DNA of 64,000 bases, from contig CAUDNR010004101.1 of assembly GCA_958430865.1 (NCBI GenBank), positions 93,027 to 157,026 of the forward strand, given 5' to 3'. A model generated the notes under the pieces. It made no database searches. It was given only the letters and a program-made list of their open reading frames with translations, and was not told the DNA's origin. Every line of letters starts with the position of its first letter. Position 1 is the first letter of the stretch. This document shows, in pieces, positions 22,317 through 33,828 of the stretch. The stretch is from Entrophospora sp. SA101 (Eukaryota; Glomeromycota; Glomeromycetes; Entrophosporales; Entrophosporaceae). The position numbers and the translations under genes were made by a program.

Positions 22317-23015
22317 TAGTCGAACTTTCGTTTCAACAGATTTTTGTCTTGGCCCTTGCACTTGTTTTTATTAAAAACTCCCGTTTCAACGGAAAATGAA
22401 TTTTTTGGTAGGATTTAGCAATAAATACTAATCTCGTTACAATGGATTCACGTGATATGCAAAGTTATTCCTTAAAAAAATTAAAATTCCTACACGAACA
22501 ATTCTCAAATTTCCAAAAAAAAATATATTAAACAATATTAATCATATTTCTAATAATGATTTTACGCTAATAATTCTTCAAATAAAATTATCTAAAAAGC
22601 AACCTTACTATTGTTTTAATTAAAGATTCAACTCTCTTCTAAATGTATATGTATTCTTTATTGATTGATAATAAATAAATGATTCTGTACAATTAATAGT
22701 TTCTTTGATTCCTTTAAATTCTATAAATTATAAATGTCTCAACAACTATCATCTTTTTCTTCCTATATATTACCGCTGAACAAAAATGCGAATTATATTT
22801 ACTGAAACAAGCTAAACCTTAACCAAAGGATATTAAGTTGACACAAAAATACAACATTAGCATAAGCCAAGTTAATGATTGAAAGAGTCTAATGGATAGC
22901 TTGAAATTGATCCAAATTCTTATCAAGCGAAATTAAAAAAAGCACGTAAAAAAATATTATGCCTGTGTCGATCATTATCTCAGTCCCTTAGATCCGTTGA
23001 AACGAGGTTTGACTG
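22317..23015. mobile_element. Pogo/Tigger-like MITE, right-arm copy
   Basis: Mirror of 7096-7794. The better-conserved CAGTCAAACCTCG end lies at the high-coordinate side. The additional solo end is at 23186-23206. Confidence 0.6.
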
Positions 23016-23336
23016 TGATAATTTTTCTATCTGACTATAGTCAATGAATCACCCATGGGGACACATAAGAAAATTGCATCTAAAATTCGTTATACCAAAA
23101 TTACTAATCGCGTTTAAACGAATTTTATGTTTTTATGTGTAAAGCGAAAATTTTAAAAATCCTCCGCAAGAATTTGATTGTAATTCGTTGAAACGAGGTT
23201 TGACTGTATATTAATATTAATATCGACGGATATTCGGATATCAAACTGATGAACTGACTGAATATTCGGATATTGGTATTGGAATTATTTGACGATTGAG
23301 TATTCGGATCCGAATATTCGACGGATATAACCACTA

Positions 23337-24063
23337 TTACTATTACTATGACAAAGGATCACTAAAAAGTGATCTTAGGACATGTAATTGATGAAGTTAT
23401 AACATGTTTCATTTCTGTGATAACAACAACAAAGTTTATAATATTTTATTAGTATTTAATAGTAATAATTCTTGTAATTTTTATAATTGTGATTTAGTTA
23501 CTATTAGATAAGTATCATTCCTGGATTTAATTTTCCTTCATCTCTTCACTATATAATCAACCTGATTTTTCTTCCACTATCATTATCGATAATATTATCT
23601 TTGGGTAAAATATTTGGAGAGGGAATTACTTTTTCAATTATATTTCAATTGGAAATTAAATGTTTTAATTATTTGACTAGTTTGATAGGATTAGAAATGT
23701 AATATTCGAGAATTATGAATATTATGAATTTAATTTTTATAAAAAAAATTATAATAATTAATATCAATATGATTTAAGACACCGTTTTACAGAAGGATTT
23801 GTTTTATCTTTAGCTAATCTATCTCATGCAAAGATTGTATTTCTTACACCTTTTATTTTTAGTTAATTATTTTCAATTAATTAATGAGGATATCTTATAT
23901 TCTTTTCAAGAGTTCCATATTTGTTGACAAGTGAATTATATATTCAAGAAACTTGGTATTTTTTAGTCCAAAATGAAATTGCTGCTTGAAAAGGAATTAG
24001 TATCACATAAAAATTACACAGCAATTTTGCAAAGATTAGTATTAATATTTATTTTCTACAAAA
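23337..24063. other. Intergenic DNA upstream of ARPC1, right-arm copy
   Basis: Mirror of 6048-6774. It should hold the ARPC1 promoter. No gene seen. Confidence 0.5.
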
Positions 24064-25939
24064 ATGACTCGACCAAATGAAATCCATCAATTCAATTTTG
24101 GACCTATTACAGCTTACTCTTTTAATAAAGATAGAACTCGTAGGTTTACTAAAAATTAAATCAACCTCATGTATAATATGCAATATAAGAATTTGTTGTA
24201 ATGCCACACATTTAACATGAAATTAATTTTTTTGAAAATAGAGGTTGCCATCTGTCCAAATAACAACGAAGTACAAATTTATCAAAAGTCTAGTGGAAAT
24301 TGGGATTTAATTCATACATTGGTTGAGGTTTGTAGAATATCAAAAGAAATATTTTTTTTAAATCATTTTTTAAAAAAATTTAAAAAATCAATATTATTTA
24401 GCATGATAAACTTATTACAAGTATCGATTGGGCACCTGAAACTAATCAATTAGGTTTTTATCATGTTTTTAAATTAAAATTTATATGAATATATTGTCAA
24501 TTAACTAATCGATTAATAATTAAATTGTTTTTTTTTAAAGTTACATGTTCTCAAGATCGTAATGCATATGTATGGAAACTTGATGCAGCCACAAACAAAT
24601 GGAAACCAACTTTAGTTCTGTTAAGAATTAATCGAGCAGCTACATTTGTTCGATGGTCACCCAAAGAAGACAAATTTGCTGTTGCATCTGGAGCACGTTC
24701 AATATCCATTTGTTATTTTGATGAAGAATATGATTGGTGGACTGCTAAACTTCTCAAGAGACCAATAAGGAGTACTGTTTTGAGTCTTGACTGGCATCCA
24801 AATAATGTTATTATAGCAGCTGGTTGTGCTGACTTCAAGGTAAGTTAAGAAAGAATATTGTTTATATGATTATATAAGATTATGTGTTATAATATTTTTA
24901 TTGATGAGGCATCAAAAAAATTTTTTTAGGCATATGTTTTATCTGCATTTATTAAGGGTGTTGATCAAAAGTAATTTATCCAAACATCATTTTAGATATG
25001 TATAATTTTGATACAAGTAAAATTTAATATAAATGTGTTTAAATATGATTTTATTTATAAATTTGATTAGGCCAGCCTCTACAGCTTGGGGTAATAAATT
25101 TCCATTTAACACAGTTTGCGGAGAATATTCAAATGGTGGTGGAGGTTGGATTCACAGTGTTTCATTTTCACCTAGTGGTGATGCATTAGCATTTACTGGT
25201 TAGTTGGCAATTTAATTGAGAAATATATTGTTTGAAATTTTTTTTATTTAATAATTCACTAAATAATTTATTAATAAAAACTTTAATATTATGGAAATTA
25301 AATTACAATAATAATGAATGCATTAAAATCAGGTCATGATTCACAACTTAGTATTGTTTATCCAGGTGTTGGTGTTCAAAAAATTAGGGTTACAAATTTA
25401 CCATATTTAAGTTTAGTTTGGCTTTCTGAAGATAAATTATTGGCAGCAGGTTATGATTGTGCACCAGCATTATTTGAAAGACAAGATAATCAAGAATGGT
25501 TTGTGCAAAAAAAGATTAATTTGATAATTTTCAAAATAAAAATTTATTATTTGGTGTTGGTTAATTCTAAATCTATTATTTTAGGAAATTTTCCAAAGTG
25601 ATTGATGTTGGAAAGAAAAAAGTTGTAGGTGAATCTACAGCCTTTAATAGATTTCGTGATATGGATACACGTGGAACTTCAAGCCATTCTGATGATTCAA
25701 AATTTACAATTCATCAAAACACCATCACGTAATTTTAAAATTTATTTGTTTCTTTATTTCTTTATATATTTATTTGAAATAGATCTAATGATTATTTTTA
25801 TTTTTATTATAGATCAATTCGTGTTCATAGTGGGCCCAATGATAATGTTGAAAGTGTATCAACTAGTGGATTAGATGGAAGAATAGTTATTTGGGATTTA
25901 CAAAACCTTGAAAGTCAATTTAAAAGACTTCATGTATAA
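24064..25939 (+). CDS. ARPC1: Arp2/3 complex subunit 1 (ARPC1), right-arm copy
   Basis: Exons 24064-24139, 24242-24327, 24402-24453, 24541-24839, 24930-24970, 25071-25198, 25333-25498, 25585-25728 and 25813-25939 total 1,119 nt including stop. The protein is the same 372-residue WD40 protein as at 4172-6047, with no lesion. All three copies keep every splice site, so by sequence none is dead. Which of them are real chromosomal copies depends on validating the assembly. Confidence 0.96.
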
Positions 25940-26086
25940 AATAATAATAATATATATATATATATATATATATATGATAACAATAATAGTATACACATAT
26001 AAATCTATTAATAATATAAAAAAAATTCTTTAATAATCAAACAAATTACAATAATATTTATTTTTACAAACAAAAAGAAAAAATTT

Positions 26087-27430
26087 TCATTCTTTATTTT
26101 TTTGTGTTTCTTCTAATTCCATTAAAGCTTTCTCAATCTCTTTTTTCAATTCTTCTTCATTAGCACTTCTCCAATCTTTTTTATGAGCCATCATCAAAGC
26201 TAACAATACAGGCAGATGTACCAAACTTTTAAAAAACAAGTCTCTTGCAGTTTTATCATTTGAGTTTCTCCAAAATTTATAGGATGCTGAAAGTAATAAG
26301 GAATTTATTAAAGTTGAATCTAAAGCAAACCACCAAGTAGTTAGTCCGATATATGAGAACATATAGCTCAATGGAAACAACAAGATGCTATATCTCAGCG
26401 AGACTCTACTATTCAATTTTGGATTGTTTATCACCATCATTTTATAATCAGCTTTGGCATAATCAAATCTCATATTCCATGCCAGTGAATTGAAATGTGG
26501 AAATTGCCAAGCAAAAAGTATTGAGCCCAGTAAAAGTGCACCAAAATCTAAACTGTCGGTACATGCAGTCCAACCCATCATAGGTGGTATAGCACCTACT
26601 ATGGAACCTACCCAGGTATTGGTTATTGATAACCTTTTGCATGGTGTGTAAACACTTGTATATATAAAAATATTAGTTGCGCCTAATGCTGCTGTCAATG
26701 GATTCACCATAAAATATAAAATTCCTACGCCGGTTAAACCTGTTATTGTACCGAATGTTATAGCATGAAATGGTGAAATCAATCTTCTAACTAGAACTCT
26801 GCCCTTGGTTCTGGACATCAAAGCATCATATGGTGCTTCCATTAACTGATTAACTGTGTTGGCTGATGACACGCATAATCCTGTACCGATCGTTGTGGCA
26901 AAAAGACAACTCAAATCAGTTGCCATTGGTGCCATTGCGTATCCACACATTGTAGTTAATATCACAAGAGCTGCTAGTCTGGCTTTTGTAAGGTCTTTGT
27001 AGACTTTGATAAGTTTAAACGCTGTTAACTTTGAAACTGCATTTGAACTAAAGAAATTATTATCTATAATTTTTGATGATGATATTGAAGATGATTTTGA
27101 TGCTTCAATTGTTGTTGTCGTTGGTGTTGTTGTGGGTGTTGTTAATGTAGTAGCTGATGTAGGTGCGGCAGAAATTACAATTTTATTATTATTAGGATTA
27201 TTATTAGTAGTAGTATAATTGTTATTTATGATTGATTTGAATTTTTTCGAATTTTTTTTAAGAAATTTAATTTTTTTCAAATTAATCATTGAATAAAAAA
27301 AAAGTCCATCATAATTATTATTATTAATGTTATTGTGAATTAAATATTTATTATGATTTTTTATAAATAAAAAATTATAAATTTTTGAATTAAAATATTT
27401 TCTAAACATTTTTTTGGAGAGAAAAAACAT
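26087..27430 (-). CDS. COX10: Heme O synthase Cox10, right-arm copy
   Basis: An intact 447-codon single exon with the same translation as 2681-4024, including the presequence and the UbiA-family motifs. It converges on ARPC1 with 147 bp between stop codons and diverges from TIM54. Confidence 0.97.
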   Translation of the reverse strand: MFFLSKKMFRKYFNSKIYNFLFIKNHNKYLIHNNINNNNYDGLFFYSMINLKKIKFLKKNSKKFKSIINNNYTTTNNNPNNNKIVISAAPTSATTLTTPTTTPTTTTIEASKSSSISSSKIIDNNFFSSNAVSKLTAFKLIKVYKDLTKARLAALVILTTMCGYAMAPMATDLSCLFATTIGTGLCVSSANTVNQLMEAPYDALMSRTKGRVLVRRLISPFHAITFGTITGLTGVGILYFMVNPLTAALGATNIFIYTSVYTPCKRLSITNTWVGSIVGAIPPMMGWTACTDSLDFGALLLGSILFAWQFPHFNSLAWNMRFDYAKADYKMMVINNPKLNSRVSLRYSILLFPLSYMFSYIGLTTWWFALDSTLINSLLLSASYKFWRNSNDKTARDLFFKSLVHLPVLLALMMAHKKDWRSANEEELKKEIEKALMELEETQKNKE

Positions 27431-27531
27431 TATTTATCTAATGTAATATATACATAAAATTGATTGGCTGGATAAAACTTTTTTAGATTATCTAATTCAT
27501 AAAATTTGATTTTCAAAAAAAAACAAAAAAA
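27431..27531. promoter_or_regulatory. Bidirectional COX10/TIM54 promoter, right-arm copy
   Basis: Same 101 bp as 2580-2680. The CCAAT box reads ATTGG at 27463-27467 on this strand. Confidence 0.55.
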
Positions 27532-28604
27532 ATGTCGTTTAAATTAAAATCTTTTAAATTACCATCCAAAAAAGTAATGACATTTTTTGGAACATGCATT
27601 GGAATTTCAGGTTTAATTTATCGTGATAATGTTTTATCAAAAGAAGCAAAAAAAAACGTTCAAGATAGAGTTTCTCACTTAGCTTTAGAACCATTGGGTG
27701 TGCATGAACTGCCTAGAAAAGTATTTATATATTTGGCACCACCAGTAGGTGATGGATTGTATAAAACAAGAGAATATTTCAGGGAATATGTAAAGGTGAA
27801 AATATAAAATAAAAAGACTTTTTAATTATTATTAACACATTTTTTTATTTATCTAATTATTTATAATAATGTCTTGTTATTTTTTTTTTTTTGTTGACAA
27901 GTCAGCCAATTCTTGTTGCTGCTGCATTAGATTATGAAGTAGTTGAAGGCGCACGACGCGGAGAATTAAAATCCAAAGTATGTGAAGAAATAATACAAAA
28001 ACGTCGTGATCTTTCTTCAAATACCGACAACAAGGATCCATCATCATTAAATAGAGTTGGGGATGGTGGGATTATTGTTGTTGGTCGTGTTGGTTGGGTG
28101 GAATTTCTTGAAGGATTAAATCAAGGATGTTTTTCTTCACTGGAACAACCCGCTGATGATTCCACCAAACAGGAGAATCAAGAAAATTTGGTTACATCAA
28201 AAGATCAACCACAACAAAAAGAAGATGATAATAATGATAATAATAATAATAATAATCCAACTTCTTTAAAAAAGCAAATCAATAAATCGACTCAAGAAAT
28301 ACAATTTAATGAAGAAGAATTTTCAATTCCAAAAGTTGATCCAGTTGGATATATTCATTTTTATAATAGAATAGGTTGGAAAAATTTTCCTTTAAGAGTT
28401 TATCATTTTTTTAATTCGTATAAAAATTTTGAAATTGCCGGCGAAGAGGCTGTCGGAATAGTATTGGGGAAAACAAGAGATTTTAAAAATGAAGATTTGG
28501 ATTTTGGAAAAGACGAAGAAATGTTTTTTAAAGATGAACTTTCTGAACCAAAACTGGATAAAAGAATTGCTAATAATCTAAAAATTTATACTCTCGGCAC
28601 TTAA
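27532..28604 (+). CDS. TIM54: Tim54, right-arm copy
   Basis: Exons 27532-27795 and 27906-28604. The AAG|GTGAAA donor and the GACAAGTCAG acceptor are plain on this strand. They join 'REYFREYVK' to 'PILVAAALDYE' in frame. Intact, about 320 residues. Confidence 0.93.
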
Positions 28605-28707
28605 TATAATTTATTCATGCACATTTATATTTATGATAAATTATTTATTTAATTATTAATCTGCTAATTAATCTTTTTCCATGAACAAAATAAAATTTTA
28701 ACGTTTT

Positions 28708-29620
28708 TTATCTTCCATTTCTTTCATTATTAATATCATTATTATCGTTGTGATTAATTTGATTGATTATTCTCAATTTATCAAAAGTTTTAGTAAACAT
28801 AGGTCTCATTGAATGAATTTCATTTGCTCCTATACTTTTCATCTATATAATTGTTCCCGATACATAGATAATATATACAGTATATTAGTATCATCTCTCT
28901 CCTATCGTCTTTTAAAGAAAAGAAAAAAGCAAATATAAAATTTTACCTGACGAATTGAAGGATCCAACCCCAATAAACCCTGTCTTATTTTCATTTCACG
29001 TTTTTCTTTAAGTCCTTGTAGTAAATATCTTATTTGATTTGGATTTTCTAAATCATCTTCAGCTCTTTTGTATATAATAAATTAATTAATTGATCATGTA
29101 TGTATGTATATTATTATAAAAGAATACTTACTTTTTTAATAAAATACTTGAAATTTCATTATACCAGTATGGTAAATCAGCAAAAGCACTTTCTGGCTTT
29201 TCCTCTTTTGACCTTATGTCTAGATTCTCTAATAAAAATATATATTTATAATATACAATGTGAGTACATATTGAAATACATGAGAATCTGTTATTCATTA
29301 AACTAACCAACAGTTAACCAATCAGGTTGTATGATCTTACAAACTTTCTTTTCTTTCAACATTAAGGCTGCCCATAATGGCACTTGAGCTTTTTTAGGTG
29401 GATTAAAAGGTCCAAACTCTTTCTAAAATCAATTATATATAATAAATATTATTAACTAATATTGGTGTATTGATTAAATAGATTAATAAAATTGATAGTT
29501 ATTTACTCCGGAAATTGTGAACTTTCTTGAATTAAAGAATGGTTCAATCGTAATTAACTCATCGCTAGCAAATTGAATTAAATCCATTCGAGTAAAATTT
29601 GTTACATCTGTATTTTCCAT
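28708..29620 (-). CDS. PSF2: GINS subunit Psf2, right-arm copy
   Basis: Exons in coding order 29507-29620, 29308-29422, 29132-29228, 28947-29064 and 28708-28842. Same 192-residue product as at 491-1403, intact. Confidence 0.93.
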
Positions 29621-30676
29621 TATTTAACGTTGCGATTATTTTTTACGTGTTGATCGACATTATATTTTTGAAACACGAACTTTTAATCGTTTTTAAACAA
29701 TATGATGATTGACGACCAATGGTTCATAATAAACATCTCCATTAGGGATTCATTAATTTTTATTAAATTTGCTGAAAAAAATATTTTCATTTATTTGTTT
29801 TGTTTTGTAGGTTTAGGGACAATGATGTCAATTATTGTGTCGATTACATTTAATATATTATTAATGAAATGAAAATGAACAGGATTAAATTCACAACTAG
29901 TTGTGATAATAGACATTTATCATGAAATTTTTTCAGGTTATAAATTTCTCCTTTTCTAAAGATTTGCCATCAACATCTTTACCATTATTTTTTTATCTTT
30001 GGGCAATTTCCTCTTTTTCCTTTTCTCGCTTATCTTCTTTGTTTTTAATTGTGGTCATCATTGTATATATAAGATGATTGTAAAATGGATATTGTGGAAT
30101 AATAATCCATATTAAATTAAATTAAATTTCTCAAATAATAAATAAAAATAACATTTACTTACAAATGATCAAATAATATATCACAATCAAATAACATAAA
30201 TGTCATCTTTAAATCATGCAATAACAATTATAGGAGAAAACCTAAAATCTATTTGACAACATCAATTATCCAAGGATTAATAGATATTTCAAGAAAGTTA
30301 AAAGAAAACCGAGAAAGAGAAGTGGTATAAAATTTTTTTTTGCTAATGGTAAATGAAATAGTTCCAGTTTGTAATATAAACTCTGCTAATTTTTATCCTT
30401 CAAAATCCTATTACTATATACAATTAAAACAAAAAAAAAAATCAAATTAATTATTCCACGAAATAAAAATAAAAGTAGGATTCTTTATAATTTTGTATTC
30501 AAGCATGTATAAAAACATTTTTGATTATTATAAACTATATATGAAAAGAAAGTTTAAATGAAATTATCATTATTAATTATAATTGGATAATGAATCAATA
30601 ATAATAATTTAATTTTTATTGTGAAATTATTACAAATATCATGTATATAATACATAATATAATTTTTCTAATTTAT
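29621..30676. other. Intergenic DNA between PSF2 and EED
   Basis: 29621-30110 repeats the start of the window, and 30111 onward is beyond the palindrome. Two short frames near 30200-30330 ('MSSLNHAITIIGENLKSI' and 'LTTSIIQGLIDISRKLKE') could be remnants of a small gene. I cannot support one. Confidence 0.4.
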
Positions 30677-32699
30677 CTATGTTATCATTTCATTGTCATC
30701 ATCATTATAGTCATTGTCGTCATCGTTATTGTCGTTATCATCATCATTATTGTCATTGTTGTCAATTTCCAAATTATCAGATGACACTATTTGTTCCAAT
30801 TTCCAGCAACAGATAGACGCGTCTTCACATACAGCAATCATCCATTGTTTGTTTTTTGAAAATGCAATTTGTCTGATTGTAGTATCACTATACTTACTAT
30901 TATACTTGATGCATTCTAATAAATCAGAGTTTGCTACATCTTTACCTTTCTTTTTCTTGCCTTTGGCAGTTTTTTTCCCACAAATTTTAAATATCTTTTT
31001 CTTTGTATAATTAGCAATAACATTTGATATTTGATTCATGTCCCATAAAAATATATCCCCTGTTTGATTTCCGATGACAAGTTGCTCTTGATCAGGTGAC
31101 AGTGTAAAACGTAGAAACCAAATATCACAATTTTCAAAATCTAATTCGCAATGAATATCATAACTTGTTGAGGGCTGTAATTTTAATTAATATATAGATA
31201 GATATATATGTAATAATGTAGTATAAGTATTACTCATATTTTCTCTAATTCATAAAGTTTAAACAATCACTTACCTTACTTGGACCCCCAACAACAACAC
31301 TAGTTATTGTAGACTTGTCCTCGACTGGTGACAATTTAATTTTTGGTTTCCACATTATTATAGTAGTTGTCGCAGCACATCTAGACAATATATAATCGCC
31401 ATACCACCTTACACAATCAACATAATTGTTGTGTATATCAATTGATGAGAATATTGGAAAATGCACAAAAAGTGGTGTTATAATATAATCACCAGTGGTA
31501 CAACACTGTCCGCTATATCTTTGTGGTTTACTGTTTTTAGATACATCGATTGCATTTTGAATAATTGGTGTGCACAAAGTCCATATTTTTATTGCATGAT
31601 CCATCCCAGCAGATGCTAAGAAATTACCAGATATGTGTATATCCTAACAATTATATATATCACATGAAAATTAATTAAATACAAATTTCAATATGTATAT
31701 AAAAGAGAATATAATTACAATGCTTAAAACCGGTTCACGATGTCCACACTCGCCACCAAATATCACGATTGGTTGACATGTTTTCAAATCCCATAGTCTT
31801 ATTGAAAAATCTTTACTGCCTGAAAATAACAAATTTGTATCTCTTGGATGATTTTGTATTTCATTAATTTCCTTAGTGATCAAACAAAAATCCAAAGTTC
31901 AATATTTAGTGTGTATGTATGTAAAAAAATATTGATTGTGACAAACTACTTACATCTCCATGTCCAATAAGTTTCTTGTTCATGCATTTGACAGATGATG
32001 GAATTAGCTTAAAGAAATTTAAAAAAGTTTTTATGACAATATAATAATAATAATAATCATTATTATCATTACCTTTATTAAACGTCCTGTACAAACATCC
32101 AAGATTTTAATAATTCCTGTAGATCCACCAGCGGCAATCCATTGTGAATCAGTATCTTGATCATATATCCATGCACAACAATAAAAATTTTCAGGATCCT
32201 TTAAAGGAACAATATCCTGAGAAAATAATTTTTTTTTTAATCAGATGAAAGATTTATCCTTATTAAAGTGAGAAAATTGACTTTATAAAAATTACATTAA
32301 CCTGCTCATATTGATATAAATTCGGTTCTGAAGATTTCCTACCATCGATAGATACGACTATAATCTAAATAGGGTATCATCATCATCATCATCATTATTA
32401 TGTTTAATAAATTTAATAAAATGAATATATTAAATAATATAACAATAAATAACAAATATTCATACTGTAGAGCCACCAACTATAGCAAAATTTGAGTCAC
32501 CAGAATTGTCAAATTTATTGAAACTAACACCATAAAATGGGGCTTTAATTTGATCCTTTTTACCATGGTGAAAAAAGTTCCTTTTTAAGATAAAAATAAT
32601 GACAGTCGTTTGAATTAAATAAATTGACTAGTTAATCGGTTAATTAATTACCTTACTACTATAAACATATTTCAACGAATACTCTTCTGTTGGTGTCAT
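30677..32699 (-). CDS. EED: Polycomb EED-like WD40 protein (PRC2 subunit), eight exons
   Basis: Exons in coding order are 32652-32699 (uncertain), 32466-32580, 32302-32364, 32073-32216, 31954-32007, 31719-31871, 31275-31643 and 30677-31174, giving about 480 residues (human EED 441). EED signatures are 'DPENFYCCAW', 'IGHGD.INEIQNHPRDTNLLFSGSKD', 'IRLWD', 'FGGECGHREPVLS', 'AGMDHAIKIW', 'IHNNYVDCVRWYGDYILSR', 'CDIWFLRF' and 'AVCEDASICCW'. EED binds H3K27me3 and stimulates the EZH2-type methyltransferase. Aromatic residues sit at all four H3K27me3-cage positions that I can align. The C-terminus is an Asp/Asn repeat tail. Exons 2-8 join in frame. The proposed first exon joins exon 2 one base out of frame, so the true N-terminus is unresolved. 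Confidence 0.88.
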
Positions 32700-33488
32700 T
32701 TTTCAAATGTTTTTATATTGTGAATATTATTACGTGTGATGATTTGTGTAACTGTATCATGTTATATTAACGAATCAGTTCGGTGCAACATTCAGGACTG
32801 GTTGTTGGATTTAATGTCTTTTTGGTAATTTTATCTATAAAAAAAAGGAATTTGCAGTTTCACGAAAATGGTTACTTTGTATAATATAGTCTATTGATCA
32901 TGTTGGTGTGTTGATATTGAGTTGAGGAGATGTTGAAAAAATCAATATCAAATTAGATTTTTTGAAAACCACTTGACGTAAGTAAAAACACTTGACATAA
33001 GTAAAAATGTTTGATAAAAGGTAAAAACGCTTGATACAAGCAAGCAATAATGATAATGATAATGATAAAATAGAATTATAAAAAGTTCCAAATCATGTAA
33101 AAATGTGTCCCGGGGATGAATAAAGAATTGTTAGATCATTGCATGTATATTTCAATGATGCAAGAAAAATAATTATCATGGAAGTTTACAAATGTTATAA
33201 TTTGAATTAGAACTTTTACTATTTACTTTTGCCTTTTTCTTTTTTACAAATCTTTATTATTACATTTCATAAAATGTAAAAAATCAAATTGTCTTTACAT
33301 ACATATTAAATTGATTTTTTTAGAATTTTTGACTTTTGAAGTTAACTATGTGTAATAGTAATACGTAATAATATTAATAATGTGCTTGAGCTGTCTTTGG
33401 TATCTGAGTTTGAAGTTGCATAGATTGATCAATGTTGGTAATTTTACATAGCACATACGACAGGTTTTGGTACATACATATGTAAACT
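32700..33488. other. Intergenic DNA upstream of EED
   Basis: It includes an AAGTAAAAA-CACTTGA-type short repeat near 32970-33045 and an (ATAATG)n run. No gene. Confidence 0.5.
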
Positions 33489-33614
33489 CGATAAGTCGGT
33501 CTCGCGATAAGTCGGCCAAAATTTTTCTTAATATTTAAGTAATTTAATTCGATAAGTCGGTTTACTCGATAAGTCTGTCATATGTGCTCATCCCCACATG
33601 ACCGACTTATCGAA
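33489..33614. repeat. Cluster of five CGATAAGTCGG motifs, possible transposon end
   Basis: Direct copies start at 33489, 33505, 33550 and 33567 (the last with one mismatch). An inverted copy makes a perfect 14-bp inverted repeat, TTCGATAAGTCGGT at 33548-33561 with ACCGACTTATCGAA at 33601-33614. The arrangement resembles the repeated subterminal ends of pogo/Tigger-type elements. No transposase is nearby. Confidence 0.6.
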
Positions 33615-33828
33615 TGTATTTGTAAGTTTTAATTTTGTTTTCTATTTTTATAAATTTTAAATCTTCAAAGATTTTTTTTTATTGTTGAATCATGATAAAT
33701 CGACTGGTGATTTTAAAGGCAATCAAATATACGAAAAAAATTGTTTGTTACACATCACACAAAAATCTCATATTCATTAATATTAAAACAAACACCAAGT
33801 CGAATTTTATATTTTATATCTTTATATA

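Larger units (their letters stand above)
21939..23336. mobile_element. Degenerate hAT element, right-arm copy
   Basis: Mirror of 6775-8172, TIRs at both ends. In this arm the transposase remnant reads on the plus strand. Confidence 0.7.
16069..30110 (+). repeat. Right arm of the 14-kb inverted duplication
   Basis: Reverse complement of 1-14042. The right arm continues past 30110 into EED, so the gene block in this arm is the more complete copy. All of it lies inside the direct repeat as well. Confidence 0.97.
15409..33541 (+). repeat. Source segment of the direct duplication (first copy)
   Basis: This segment matches 45868-64000 at a constant offset of 30459. The upstream edge is inside the kinase C-lobe: the copies differ at 15408/45867 and agree from the next base. 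The downstream edge is not reached because the second copy runs off the window. Confidence 0.96.

Noticed and set aside
30714..31010. Plus-strand Ser/Leu-rich frame opposite the EED C-terminus
   Set aside because: Antisense of the Asp/Asn tail and last EED exon, with no independent signal.
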